Source: Tetradesmus obliquus (lineage: Eukaryota; Chlorophyta; Chlorophyceae; Sphaeropleales; Scenedesmaceae). From it: a stretch of DNA of 64,000 nt. The first letter of the stretch is position 1; every line of letters starts with the position of its first letter. The notes below the pieces were generated by a model, which was given only the letters and a program-made list of their open reading frames with translations, had not been told where the DNA came from and did no database searches. A program made the position numbers and the translations under genes. Positions 19,005 to 31,637 of the stretch are shown one piece after another. The stretch spans positions 6,200,001 through 6,264,000 of the forward strand of contig CP126193.1 of assembly GCA_030272155.1 (NCBI GenBank), written 5' to 3'.

Positions 19005-19255
19005 GGACCGCCAAGGGTGCCAGCAAGCCGCCGTTGCAGCCGCCGCCAGCAGCTGCTGGTGCCTGGGGTGCCTTTGTTGATGAGGATGAGGGGGCAGGCG
19101 GCTGCAGCAGTGAGGAGGAGGAGTGCTTGGTGGATGGGCAAGGCGTGTGCTGCTTGGGTTTTACAGGCCCTCAGGGGACTGGGATCCAAGGTGCAACAGC
19201 AGCAGCAACTGGCAGCGGTCAGCTGGGTTCTAGCGCTGCTGCTAGGTGGAGTTGA
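17635..19255 (+). CDS. MRNIP: MRNIP-like protein (MRN complex-interacting protein family)
   Basis: MRNIP family proteins bind the MRE11-RAD50-NBS1 complex and act in the DNA damage response. The two-exon model is 17635-17685 and 17945-19255, 453 aa. Exon 1 gives MPQTFLALQCSFCEAYQ, exon 2 opens VTLDKASKKFSCAICCQKQ. Together they make the family's paired CxxC zinc site, the KQSF motif and the DCRKVVQELNELRGE block (the family pattern is KQS, dCR, vQxLN). Joining the exons in frame needs the donor CAG|GCAAGG, a GC-AG intron; the nearby GT would produce an immediate stop. A conserved-looking acidic/tryptophan segment, LVAWDEFAEPNDEA, follows. Most of the rest is low complexity: histidine-, tryptophan- and glutamine-rich, with a run of about 14 Q at 18961-19002. 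The C-terminus is acidic (AWGAFVDEDEG). Human MRNIP is shorter (343 aa). No second intron is needed. Confidence 0.75.
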
Positions 19256-21139
19256 ATTGATGAGCTGCTGCGGCGCCATTCTACACGTAGATGCACACTT
19301 GTTTGCGAGCCGGGATTGCAATGTGACAGTTTTAGGCATGGTAAATGCACAACCGTTCACCTGCAACCTGCTTGAAGCAATGCTTGCGCAGTGTCAAGAT
19401 GCTGGGTGTCTATGGCACTGCTGCTGCAAGCAAACGTGGCGGCGAATCAACGCTGAGGGTCAGTTTTGGCTTGAATGGTGCAAACCCAATGGTATCAGGG
19501 CGATTGGTGATTGGTGTATGTTGTCGATCAGCGGGTGCGCATTCATTGTGCAGCAGCCGCTGCTGAGAAAGTTTTCACCAATGAGGCTGCTTGTGGTTCA
19601 CGCAGATGCTGATGCACCCAGCAGTGACTTGACCCATTACTGCTCTCTGATGCATCATTATCAATGCCTCACTGCTGGACCTAGGCGTCGATTTTGCATC
19701 ATGCTTGTGGCTTGCTGTGCCATGCCATACAGTACTGTGGCTGGACTGTGTCAGAGATGTGGCTGAAGTGGCCAGCCATTGGCATGTTCATACATTTAAT
19801 TCTGAGCTTTAAAGTTACTCATCGCAACAGTTGCGGTCAACAGCAGCCGGCAATGAGTTGTTTAACAGCAAGGCCGAGCTGCAGCAACTAGATGCAAGCA
19901 CCATGGTCGGCGCTGCAGATCTCGAAGGCCTGGATCGCATACCTGTTTCATCCTTGAACAAAGTTTATTGGAGTAAATTTATTATATATTGACGAACGAC
20001 ACCTTCGCAAGGCCTCCTTTCTTCTTGGGCTCGCGGCCACACCAAGAAGCTCTGCTGCGAACCAGGGCTGGCACAATGTTAGTAAGGGCACAATTTGCTT
20101 CAACAGGTATGACCACAAAAGATCTTATTGTTGATCATGCCATAATTGTTGCATCAGGCATGCTGTGGCCTTCAAACAAAAATGATCGTACTCCTGACGC
20201 CCCATGGATGGTGCATCGTCAGCGCTCCTATCAAAGTATGTACTTCACATGACTGTGAATAACAAATTCATTGGGTTTATGAGGCTTACTTGGAGTTGGT
20301 CATGATGCTGTCACTGCGATTTTTGTGACCGTCAGGTGACTCGCTCAGCACTTCGACGACACGTATCGAGCAAAGCACAGCGCAGCTTCAGCGAAAAGTT
20401 TGCTGAAACGATTTCTGATTAAACATAGCACTTTAGACCAACCCACAGCTCAATTGAAGTGCCAGAACCGTCGACACAAGCACTAAGACATAGGCAACCT
20501 GGTGCAACAATAATATGTTTTCAGTCGCAATAACCGCAGGCGATGCGCACGGGTGTTGAAGTTGCAGGCAAGCACTGTTGGTTTCGAATTGCAGTCGAGC
20601 ACACGTCGATGGCACACAGTTAGTGCCCACCACTGTTTGTTTACGCGTATATGAACAGTTTTTGCCAGTTGCATAGAGAGTTCAGCTCACAGCAGCAGTA
20701 TTAGGGTGTCGCGGTGCTTTCCGGCACCTTGCTGACAGCATCCCGTGCTGATCTTGCACAGCCGCTGCCGCGCGGAGACAAATTTGAACTAAGCTTTTGT
20801 CTGCGCTTGCTTATGAGCTGGTCAGTGTGGCCATGGATCTGTGACCTGGCTCCCAGCTGTACAGGCAGTGATGGCAAGCGTGCCGCTTCACCGATAGCTC
20901 ATGCAGTATTTCGCGCAACGCACAATTCTTATTACACTGCGTCGCGCTGCCTGCAGGCATTGAGGCGCGGCACGCTGTCTTGGCATCAATTAGATCTTCG
21001 AAGCAGCAAACTGGCAGGCCCAACCACACCGCTGTGATGACAACGGCTTGGCAGCAGGTGTAGGGGCATCTGTGCAAGACGTCAAACAGTTTTTCACAGT
21101 TTTGTCAACGCATCCAGCACGCTGCGAGCAGATGAAGGC
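19256..21139. other. Region between MRNIP-like and SBP genes
   Basis: This 1.9 kb should contain the MRNIP 3' UTR and the SBP promoter. An A/T-rich patch near 19960-19995 contains AATAAA on the minus strand. Next to it a short minus-strand frame ends in PKKKGGLAKVSFVNI and a stop, but I found no partner exon. No gene can be supported. Confidence 0.45.
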
Positions 21140-23281
21140 ATGGAGCCCTATGCGGGGTACACTGCAGCAGATGTGCAAGGCACGGATGCAGATTCAGAGG
21201 CAGAGCATGATGCAGGCACAACCCAGTCGCACCACAAGGCAGGGATCTGCCAGGTATGTGTTCAGCAGGCCGATTTTTGAAAACTTGCCAGCACCAGCAG
21301 CACCTGCTGTGCGTTATCTTTGTGCATCAGGCCCTTCTGCCACCTCAGGCTGCTGCAGCCCTGCCAGATCCCTTTCTGTTCGCACTGCATCACCCCATCC
21401 TCAAACCACTGCTGCTGCTGCTGCATCACTGATGCCTGCTTGCAGGTGAAAGGGTGTGCTGTTGATCTGGCTAAGCTCGGCAAGGCGTACTACCTGCGCA
21501 AGCGCGCATGCCCCAGGCACCTCAAGGTGAGTTGGCCTTGCACCGACAGCAAGCAGCAGCAGCAGCAAGCGGCAGCAGCAGCAAGCGGCAGCAGCAGCAA
21601 GCGGCAGCAGCAGCAAGCGGCAGCAGCAAGCGGCAGCAGCAGCAAGCGGCAGCAGCAAGCGGCAGCAGCAAGCGGCAGCAGCAAGCGGCAGCGCATTGCA
21701 AGTGCAGCAGTGCGCTGCGCATTGTCTGCCAGGCAGCCAGCATGCTGCATGCGCCAGAATGCCGCAAGCTTTAGAGGACAGCAGGTGCCAGCATGCCACC
21801 AATGTCAAAAAGTTTAGTGTGCAGCAGTGCCCTGCAAGTGCAGACATGAAGTGTGCTTCAAAGCATGCCTTCTTGTGTCCGCATTGACAGCTTTGAAGCA
21901 GCAGTTGTGTCTCTGTTGCTGCACTCATCGACAGCATCGTGCAGCAGCAGTTCCTGGCTGCTTGTGCTGCACCATGCTGTTGCAGATGTCCCTGGAGTTT
22001 TCAAAGTCTGCAATGTAACATGTTATTGTGTTATATTCGTGTCTGCAGGCGCCCGAGGTGCTTCTGGAGGGTTGTGACGAGCCGATGCGCTTCTGCCATC
22101 AGTGTGGCAAGTTTGAATCTGTGGCTGCCTTTGAGGGACTGAAGAGGTGAGAGGGATGACAATACTGCGGGTTTGAATTTGGAATGTAACATCATCCGTG
22201 TGAATCGCACGCCTTGGCGTAGCACAGTGACTGCTGTGCAATGCATCAGTGGCGTCTAGCAGCTGCTGCGCCTCTTTACATTCTACAGCTGACGGAAGCA
22301 TCAAATGACGGCTTTGATCAACGCACTGCTGCCCCACTGCGCTGCCTGCCTACCGCACACATTGCCAAACCTCTGCAGGAGCTGTGCTGTGCGGTTGCTG
22401 CGCCGTCGTACACACCAGCAGAACAACCCCCGCGCTGCCGACCAGTCGCACTTCGCCCACACCACGCATCAACCTGAGCAGCAGCAGCAGCAGCGCCGCA
22501 GCAGCAGGCACAGCTGCAGCAGCGATGATGAGGACTATGTGTGCTGCAAGCAGGCTGCAGCTGAGACGCGCAGCGCCCTCGCACGCAGCAGCAGCAAGGT
22601 GGCAGAACCCAGCAAGGCGGCTGCATGCAAGCGCGGCATGCGGAGGTTTAGCGAGGATGATTTAGACCCTGACTTCAAGGTACAGTTTCGCAAGCCCAAA
22701 AAGAGCCAGTCAGCAACACCAGCAGAGCCGCAGCCATCAGCAGCAGAGATGGACACGGACCGGAAGCCCACCTGTGCTGCCAACCAGCAGCAGCAGCAGC
22801 TGGAGCAGCTACCAGAGGATGCATTTGAGCCAGACACCTTCATGAGTCTGCTGCTTGAAGGAGATGAATCTGATGGCACAGCAGCATCCACTGCAGTGGC
22901 GGCTGACTTGGAAGCTGCACTGCTGGCAGAGCTGACTACAGAGATGCAAAAAGAGCAGCAGCAGCAGCAGCTGTGCAACGGCAACAACATGTTTGCAAGC
23001 TCAGCTGCTGCTGGTGCAGCGCCGCTGCAGCTGCCGCCGCAGCTGGCAGCAGTGCGCTGCAACGGCTGCAGCAGCAGCGACTGCCGCGGCTGCAGCCCTG
23101 GCAGCAGCGGCAGCAACTGCGGCTACTGCTGCAGCAGCAAACGCGCGCAGCAGCAGCAGGAGCAGCAGGCAGCACAGCTGGCAGATGCAATCCTTGCAGA
23201 GCAGCTGCCTGCACCTACGCTGCCGCCTGCGGCTGGTCTGCAGCAGCAGCAGCATGTGCGGTGTGATGTTGGTGTGCAAGG

Positions 23282-23312
<31 letters not shown>

Positions 23313-24059
23313 CCATTTGACAAGGAGCAGCTGATTGAGCGGCTGGTAAGCTCTATGTTTGAAGAGATGAAAGACACAGATGAGCCAATGCTGCTGGCAA
23401 CAACACCCTCACTGCCACCACCACCAGCAGCAGCAGCAACGCCACAGCCGCAGCTTCAGTTTGTGTGCAATGCTGGCAGTATGTCTGCCTACACACACGT
23501 TCAACAGCAGCAGCAGCAGCAGCAGCAGTGCAGTTCGCTGCTGGCCGCACAGCAGGCCTGCAGTGCCGCAGCACTGAGTAATGCCAGCCCTGCTTATTGC
23601 CGCGGCTTTGCTAATGCCTACAGGGCAGCGGCAGCTGTCAACGCAGCACCCTGCTTCAATGTGGACAGCACGGCTGCAGCAGTAGGTTTTGCGGCTGTGC
23701 CAATGCAGCTTGCTGTTCCAGCAGCTGCTGCTGCAGGAGGCTTTGTAGGTGGTCCAATGCAGCTTGCTGTTCCAGCTGCAAATGCCGGCCGCTCTCTTGC
23801 AGTGCAACGCATGGCACTGCTGCAGCAGCAGATGCTGGCTATGACATCGCAGCTGCAGCAGCTGCAGAGCATTGTTGCTGGCATTGGCCCTGCTGCTCCT
23901 GCAGCTGCAGCTGTGGATCCAATGCAGCAGCTGCTGATGCTGCAGCAGCAGCAGCAGCAGCAGGTGCAGGTGCAGATGGGGAATGCGCTGCTGCTGCCGC
24001 AGCTGTCCAATGTTTCCACCCTCAGCAGCACGCTGCAGCATCATGCTTGGATGCTGTGA
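21140..24059 (+). CDS. SBP-domain (SQUAMOSA promoter-binding) transcription factor
   Basis: Plant/green-alga-specific nuclear transcription factor; SBP domains bind GTAC cores. Exons 21140-21253, 21446-21526, 22049-22146, 22379-24059 give 657 aa in consistent phase. The SBP domain spans residues ~37-112 and crosses three introns: CQVKGCAVDLAKLGKAYYL, RKRACPRHLK, RFCHQCGKF and KRSCAVRLLRRR. The first zinc site (C, C, C, H) is complete. In the second the usual histidine after the CxxC (consensus RFCQQCSRFH) is glutamate, although a neighbouring histidine lies inside the CxxC. The basic end is the nuclear localisation signal. The remaining 540 residues are disordered, rich in Q, A and S, with acidic patches (EDDLDPDF, PDTFMSLLLEGDES) that could activate transcription. 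The start is the first in-frame ATG, but a further upstream exon is possible. CRR1 of Chlamydomonas is in this family, but its ankyrin part is absent here. Confidence 0.87.
21547..21690 (+). repeat. CAAGCGGCAGCAG minisatellite in SBP intron
   Basis: About ten units of the type GCAAGCGGCAGCAGCA follow the donor of SBP exon 2. The unit is a variant of the CAG repeats seen elsewhere but is longer (12-15 bp). Confidence 0.85.
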
Positions 24060-24062
24060 GGG

Positions 24063-24105
24063 GGGGTTAGGGTTTGGGCTGCAGGGTGGTTTAGGGTTTG
24101 GGTGA
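24063..24105 (+). repeat. Short telomere-like tract (TTTAGGG type)
   Basis: Directly after the SBP stop codon the sequence holds GGTTAGGGTTTGGG and GGTTTAGGGTTTGGG, close to the plant/green-algal telomere unit TTTAGGG. Only about four imperfect units are present, so it is an interstitial trace and not a chromosome end. Confidence 0.5.
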
Positions 24106-24401
24106 ATGAATGGCGTGCAGTGGAAGAGCTGCAAGATGCTGCTGATCGTGCTGTGGTGGGTAAGATTTGCGCGTCGAAGGCAGCACGAGTTGGAGAGTGA
24201 TGAGGTCGATTGGATGACGTAATTGGATGACGGTTGAGAAGGCATGTGTGTGTCTGTGTGGTGGTGATGAGAAGAGCAGGCGGAACCTGCATGCCGTACG
24301 GCTGCTGTGGTCTCAAGTGTTGCACGCTTTGAATGCATGTACGTGCGTGTGTGTGAACAGCGTTGCATGCCTTGCGCGCGTGCATTTGTGGTATTTGTGT
24401 T

Positions 24402-24406
24402 TGTAA
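24402..24406 (+). terminator. Candidate poly(A) signal TGTAA for SBP gene
   Basis: TGTAA 343 nt after the SBP stop codon; supported by motif and position only. Confidence 0.3.
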
Positions 24407-27400
24407 CAACCCTAGGTGCGTCACGGGTGTTCCTTGTCAAAGCATGCGCCCAAATAGCCGAGCTGAGGGAAGTTCAATTGGTGGTGTGTGTCGTGGACAT
24501 GCGCATGTGCGTGTGTAGCGGCGATTGGGTTGGTTGCGGCCACACAGCCCAGAGCCGCTTTAACAGATGTATGTGTTGTATGTTGAGAACGTGCGCGTGG
24601 TTGTTGGTTGTGACCTTATCTAGAGATGCAATTGTCCGGGATTGTTGGGCTGTGCATGCCTCAGCAAACGCCACGCGTGCGTGTTGCTGTCAATTGCATT
24701 GTCCGAGGTTTGCACCCACAACATGGGTGCTTGATCGGTGTGAACGCCCGCCGCTAAGATTGAATCAACCAGGCAGCTATGTACACCTATGTGCGTATTG
24801 CGCAATGCATTTTGCAGGCGTGGTGAAAGTGTTGACATGGATGCTGCTGGCACAGTGTGCGCTGCTAAGCACAGAATTCCTGCTGCAAGGCAGGAGCAGC
24901 CATCAATGCCGATGATTTGTTGTAAGTTTCGGCGCTATGCATAACGCGTCTGGCGCTCCCGTGCAGTAGTATCACGGCCTGTCTGATGGTCACATCAGCA
25001 GCATTGCGTGGTGCTGCAGGTACCGGGCCACGGCAGCAGTAGCACTGTCTGACGATAAGAGTCAGCAGCTTTGTTCATGCAGGAGGTTTTGCGGATGCAG
25101 CGCATTTGACTCTATGTTGTTGGCAGAGAGTTTGTTGTGCGTGCACTGCTCCTTCATTGCAAGGAAGCAGTACAGCAACAGCCCTGTGCCAGCGCAGCTG
25201 TGGAGCTGTGCAGAGCTACGATGTTAAGATGTGCTTGGTCTTAGTTGATGCTAGGTGGATGAATACACACGTTTTGCGCACCAGGCTCTGGTCAACGCAT
25301 GCAGGGAAAAGATCTGACGCTTCGCCCAGCAGGCAGCAGGATAGTGATTGTGTGTGATCCTCTGTCTATGGGTGCAGCCAACTGTTCAGTTGCGGTATGT
25401 TGTCTTTGGGATTGTGATCAGGTTATGATGTGTTTGGTCAATACAATGCGTGTGAACATGAACAGGTACCAGCGCGGTTCTTGGTGGTGAGTGACAGGGT
25501 ATTTACGACTGATCTTTGGGCTCAACCTGCGCCATCTTAAGCACCAAGTGCTGGGCACGGCATGCTGCTTATGTGCACTGCATGCTCATTACCTGTGATC
25601 TTTGTTTTCAGGCGACGATAGAAAGAGGATGAAATCTTTAAACACAACATACAGCATGCTAGCATGATGTGGTGTGATGTGGTATGAACTTGCAGTGCCT
25701 TATGGAGGCTGCAGCATGCTGTTGTGCAATCTGGACAGAGCACATGGGAGCACCTAACATCTGCACAGGAGAAGCTAGCAGCGCTGCTACTGCTGCTGCC
25801 AAGGGTAGTCGCAGCAGCACAGTGCCGGCTGCCTACCTGTATGCTGGGGGCATATAAGCAGCGCTGCCCAGACTTCTGCGATTGTTGGCACTGCCTGTCA
25901 GACCCGCCACTGGCTGTGCACAGTCCTGCAGCTTCTGCGGCTGCTGCAGCTGCCTTGCTCTGTGCCAGGCGTGCTCCCGGCCGGTATGCCATAGAAGGGT
26001 TGTTGCAAAAGATAACGCATGATTGGGGTTCTGGCTTTCTTAGGTGGTTTAGATCACCTGGCCTGATATATGCATTGCACGGATTGGGGTGGGTTCTGCG
26101 GGCATAAGCAGCAGGTGTGCAGGCGCAGCTGGCTGCATCGTGCATCTTGTGGGCTGCCGGCTGCAGCACTGCTTGCTGCGCTGTTGCAATGCGCAGGAGA
26201 GGCTATGTTGCCTCCAGCCTGCAAGATCTGTATCCGGCATGGCTCGTGATTTGTGGTTTGCGGGAGAAGTCGGGTTCTTTCGGCAATCCTTCTGCACTGC
26301 CTGCATTGCACTGCTGGCATGGCAATGTGCTACTCTTGCAATGGGCATCATTGCAGCAGCGGCTGTGGCAGCTGCTGCTAGACAGTCCATCAATAATCAT
26401 CAATAACCATGTGAAGCCACTGTATCTTGTGAAGTGTTGCGCCTGCAATGGGGCTGCTGTGATTGTGCAGACCGGAGGTGTGGGCGTTGCTCTGGCAGGG
26501 GCCGATGGGGTGCTGCTTTACTGGTGCTGGGGTTCGGGTGTTGGGCTGCGCTTGCTGCTTTGCAGAAAGACCCCCGACCACTTGCAGTGGCCAACCTCGT
26601 CTTCTTATAGTTCTGTTCACGTTTTGTGCGCTGCGTGCTGGCTGCTGTGCGTGCTGTGTGCTGTGGTGTTTCCCTACGTGCAGCAGCTGTCGGAGTGCAG
26701 TTGTGGGCATCCGCTGCTGTGATCATGTGCGTGTTTGTGGTTCATTTGTGTGTGTGCCACTGCAGCTACGTCAAGCTGCATGCAATCTGTTGTCCAGTGC
26801 TGTCGTCCTCAGCCCTGCTGTGTTTTGCCACAGCACGGAGTGATGCAGGGCGCGTTTGCAACAAAACGGTGTAGCTGCGGAGTCAAACAAAACAACAGGC
26901 GACCTTGCACTGCATGGCACAGCCATTGACCTGTTGCACATTGTTGCGCTGGGTTGCAAACAGTGCAGTACTGCGGCTAGGTTGCAGGGCTGCAATGCGG
27001 TGTGGGCTCTCGGCGATGCGACAAGGCTATGACCAAAGTGTTTGTTGTCTACTGGGCTCACTGCCGCAGCAAACCACAGATGTGAAGGCTACTGGCCGTG
27101 TCTTGGCGTCTCTTTTGATGTGGCAGTGAACGTGGGCAGAGCTGGTGCCGATTGCTGCATTGTGTACATGTGGGAACCTTGGACGAAGCGCATGTTTTGA
27201 CACTTGTGCAGCTGCTGCTTGAGGTATCAGCTGCCGCATGATAAGTATCAGCTGTGCGTGTCTTTGTCCTGCCAGCGCTTGGCAACTTGTTACGACTCTT
27301 GTGCAGCTGCTTTACATATCAGCTGCCATAACATCATGAGGATCAGCTGTGGGTGTCATTTTCCTGCCAGCTGCTGGCTCCATGGCGGTTGGTGCTGTTC

Positions 27401-29690
27401 AGCTTGCTGCTGCATTGCAGCACCCCTGGTGGTTACACCATGCCATGAGCACACCAGCTGTCAGAACTGGCTGTTGTTAATCTCCTTTGGATGGGCCAAT
27501 CCCCACTGCCACATGTGGTTTGAAAACCGGGCCAGCACAGGGGGTTTGAAAAGCGCGACGCTGCAGGCGTGCCACCTTTTTGGCGTGCACGACTGCACTT
27601 GTTATGACAAAATAACAGGTGCAGTTTCAGCAGCGCTTGTTACGTGGTAGCATTGCACGTGGTACCTGGACATGCGGCTTTTGGCCACCCCAACTCTGGA
27701 CTCTGATGAAGGGGCAAGAGGGCAACTAATGCTCAGACTCTAGACTCTGGACGCTTTGTGTGGGCATAAGGCTGCTGATTGTGCATGGTGAATAGCAGCA
27801 CCCCCACAGTTTGAAGGGGCATTCTGCGTACACAAACCAACCATGCGGTCACTGCCTGACTGTATGATATGGGCTCTTGTGAGATGGTACACATCCAAAA
27901 GTGAAGGAAATGCTTGCTGGGCTGACATATATCGATGCTTTTGGCTTGGTTGTGGGTCTGATTCCTGTCACATGTGGTTGCTTTGGTGATGTTTCTCTGC
28001 TTGCAGAGGATGACTGGAGGTTCCTCTGCATCCTTGTCAAGCGCGCAGCGCTGTGCGCTTGCGTTGCTGCTCTTCCCCCGATGAATGCAAGTGCCTCAAC
28101 CTGTCACACTGTCATGTAGCGAACTGTGACATTTGTGGAGAGGGCGTCAGGGGTGTGATGTTGCATATACTCGAGGTAAGATGCAATGTGTGGCGATTGA
28201 ACCCGGAAATAGATTGTGCAGCGCCTCTGTGCATCGTGTTGCAATGAAGCACAGGCACCTTCGGTGTGTGCACTGCAGCCATGACTGATCATGAAGACAG
28301 TATGGCGTGGCATCTATCCTGTGATGGCTGTTGTCAACAGAGACATATTTTGCATTTGAGCTTCTGTTTGTTGTGTGCATCCATGAGTCTCTGGCAGCTG
28401 CGGCCAGGTCTTGCTTGCGGTTCGGTTACTGCTACAATGCAGCTGGACGTTTGTAGCTGTTGGTTGATTTGGCTTTGGGTGAGTCATTGCACTGACATTT
28501 GCCCTCATGCAAAGGGCCAGCAGGGCACTGAAGTTGCAGCAGCAGCGCAATCATTACCGCTTGCGTGGATTTGCAAACTGCACTGCCAGCAGTGAAATAT
28601 CTGGCATGTCATGGCCAGCCTGGTGTGACTGGGGGTTCACACCTTGTTATATGACGGTTGTTACATAGTCAGGATCTCTCTTGACACAATGCTGTGTGTC
28701 TTGCGTCTGCTCAGGATGCTGCACGTGCTGCTCAAAGATTTGGCTGCGGCGGAAGCAGCCAGGGCCCATGCATTTATTGTTTATGGCCAACAGGAGGCAT
28801 CCTTGTGCTGCCTTGCCTGATGCCGCGTCTGGCAAATTTGGGAAGCACACATCTGGGCAGCACACACGTCCCTGTGGCTTGCACTGTCATGCACTGCTAT
28901 GTCTCATACAAGTGTGTGCATATGTAGCCAGTCCAGCAGCGCACGTGCGAGGCGTGTGCGCGTTGCTGTGAGGTGATCGCGGTTGGAAGTCAGACTACTG
29001 AGTTCCGTCTATTTCATTCTCCATGTCATGTTTGGTTGTGTTTGTGTGGCTTGCACGTGCTGTAGCTGAGTCATTTCGATGTCCTGCAGGGCGTTCAGAT
29101 GGCTGTGCCAGGCTGGTGCAATTTGAATCTGCAGCAATGACGTGCATGTCACATGGCCCTCTGTTGCCTCAATGGACGACACGCTGTGTCTGTACAGGGC
29201 ACGGCATGACAGCTACTGTGCATTTTACTTCAGTGCGGCTGTCACCGGTTGCGGCTGCACGCACGCTTTTGTCCAAGGCATCAGCAGTGTGTATCCGCCG
29301 CTCTGCAAGTGCCAGATGGGCAGCATGCACACATGCAACAATCAGGCATGTTTGTATCTGCGGCTAGCGTGTACTGCCCAGCTGGGTATTTTCGTTGAAA
29401 TGTGTTGTCGATGCATGGTGACGTGTACATGTGCATGTACATGTCCGGCAGGCCTTCAAGTTGTAACTCTTCCCCTGCAATTCTCTGCAGTATCGCTTCT
29501 ACTGTTAACCAGGATCTCATCACATACGAGTTCCATGACATGAATCTCTAATCAGGAGCCAGCAATAGGCTCATAGCAATCAACATACACTCACCAACAC
29601 CCATTTCGACACCTAATCTGGTCTTATGCTTCCATGCAATCAACAAATACTCACCAACACACCCATCAGCAGCAGCACCCTCTGCCTAAC
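24407..29690. other. Gene-poor 5.3 kb stretch
   Basis: No frame shows a recognisable domain, and no chain of splice-consistent exons could be built on either strand. The longest frames (24307-24915 and 26117-26722 on the plus strand) are cysteine/leucine-rich and look like chance frames. The stretch has far fewer CAG/CTG runs than its surroundings and is T/G-rich on the plus strand. A diverged ~95 bp tandem repeat lies at 27210-27385 (two units with ATCAGCTG and TCCTGCCAGC). A ~60 bp repeat lies at 29575-29665 (units around GCAATCAACA and ACTCACCAACAC). It could be intergenic DNA, a non-coding RNA, or an old element. Confidence 0.45.
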
Positions 29691-29699
29691 AAACTGCTT

Positions 29700-30110
29700 C
29701 AGTGGCTAGCTGACAATGTGCAGCTGCTGCAGCACCATCAGTAGCACCCTCTCACCAATGAAAGCGAGCTACGAAATGCTATGAAACCGGGCCAGTGGCT
29801 AGCTAACAACATGCAGCTGCCGCAGCACCAGCTCCAATGCCTGTGTCAACAGCTGAACCGCGGCCTGGCAAGCTCAACACCTTGACAGCGCACAACTGTT
29901 CAGAAGCGCTCCCTGCTGGACCCAGCTAGCAACTTGTCAAACACATCATCAACACATAATCAGCAACAATCACACCAGCAGCACCCTCTATCTCTCCATG
30001 ACACGGGGCTAATGGCTAGCTGGCTGTACGCTGGGCCAGTGTACAGCCGGTGGCTAGCTGACAACATGCAGCTGCCGCAGCACCTGCGCCAGTGACTGGC
30101 TCGCTGGGCC
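29700..30110 (-). repeat. Three copies of the INTS9 terminal exon tail
   Basis: Around 29705, 29805 and 30050 the end of the INTS9 last exon, including the stop region (TGGCTAGCTGAC... on the plus strand), is repeated beyond the stop codon at 30169. Spacing is irregular, with CTCACC-type spacers. These lie in the presumed 3' UTR, so edge duplication is not restricted to introns. Confidence 0.8.
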
Positions 30111-30168
30111 AGTGCCTGAGGCAGGTTTCGCTCCTGAGATGCATTGTATGCATACCATATGGTATGGG

Positions 30169-30417
30169 CTAGCTGACGACGTGCAGCTGGCGCATCACCA
30201 GCTCCAGCAGCTGCTTGCGCAGCAGCCAGCAGTCGCACACGATCTCAGTGCCGCTGCCCGTCAACCTGCAGCAGCAGCAGCAGCAGCGGCAGCAGGAGCA
30301 TTACTCACATCCATTAACCGCAGCTACCTTGGTTTGGCACTCGCTTGCGCCCCTCGTGCAAGTCTGCTTATCACGTCATCTGCCAGTCGACATACACAGT
30401 AGCTGGCATCCTGCTGC

Positions 30418-30450
<33 letters not shown>

Positions 30451-31456
30451 TGTCAGGGGCCCACCATATCTCTGCGTCGCCACCAGCAGTTGTCAGTTTG
30501 ATGATGCGCGCTTCCTGTGGTGAGCCGTCATCGGGAGTGCTGGTGCCACTGTCCAGCAGCAGAGAAGTGAAGCCAGCAGCCTGTAACAACACACAGCAGG
30601 CAGGCGGTTGGGCCTTGAAATAAGCGGGAGCACAACTCTTGCAAAAGGCATGCAGGTAGCAGCTCGGCTACTGTGCAGTACAGGTGCCACTGTCCAGCAG
30701 GAGAGAGGAGAAGCCAGCAGCCTGTAACAACACACAGCAGGCAGGCGGTTGTGCCTTGGTATTAGCAGGTCCACACGGCTTGCAAAAGGCATGCTTGCAG
30801 CAACTTGGCTACTGTGCAGTGCTGGTGCCGCTGTCACTGCCAGCAGGAGAGAAGATAAGCCAGCAGCCTGAAGTGAAACAGCAGGCAGCAGCAGATAAAG
30901 CGCAGTGCAGCATTTTGGCTGCTGCCTGGGCCAAGGACAATGTATCACTGGTGCCGCTGTCCAGCAGGAGAGAGGTGAAGCCAGCAGCCTACAGAAACAC
31001 ACAGCGGGCAGGCAACTACGCGGGTGCACATGGCATGCAAACGGCGTGAGACAAGCATACGCAAAAGGCATGCATGCAGCAACTTAGCTTAAGCATAGCA
31101 TGGGGACTTGCCACAACTGGCTGTGAGTTCGAGAAAGAAAGCAACAAACAACAATGCGCGTATTGTTGCAGCACCCACCATCAGCACCTACCTGCAGCTC
31201 CCCTAGCAGTGGTGTGAGCTCCACACTTCCCCACAGCATGCCAGCGCTGCTCTCCTGCTGCTGCTGCAGCGCTGCAGCCACAGCTGCTGTTGTTGTGCCG
31301 CCTGGCAGCGGATCCAGCCGCCAGCAGCCGGCCTGATGAGTCAGCAGCGCCCGCACACGCGCAACAGACACCTGCTGGCTGCTGCTGCTGCTGCTGGGTG
31401 CGGCTGCTGTGTTTGTCAGATCTGCACCTGCTGCTGGATTATGTTGAGCATTTGCA

Positions 31457-31490
<34 letters not shown>

Positions 31491-31602
31491 CTGCTGCTGC
31501 CGGGGTTGTGAGTGGCGTCAGATGCAGCGACTTTGCCAGATCCCTGCTCAGGTGAACCTGCAGCAGCGGATCTGGCAGCTGCACCAACTGAAAGCTGAAT
31601 GC

Positions 31603-31637
<35 letters not shown>

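Noticed and set aside
18497..19366. Minus-strand leucine-rich frame opposite the MRNIP-like gene
   Set aside because: It is the antisense of the CAG runs (CTG read as leucine). The plus strand carries the conserved zinc motif.
24063..24105. Chromosome end at the TTTAGGG-like tract
   Set aside because: Only a few imperfect units, with ordinary sequence continuing on both sides.
24307..24915. 202-codon plus-strand frame after the SBP gene
   Set aside because: It overlaps the expected 3' UTR, is Cys/Val-rich, lacks any domain and has no splice partner.
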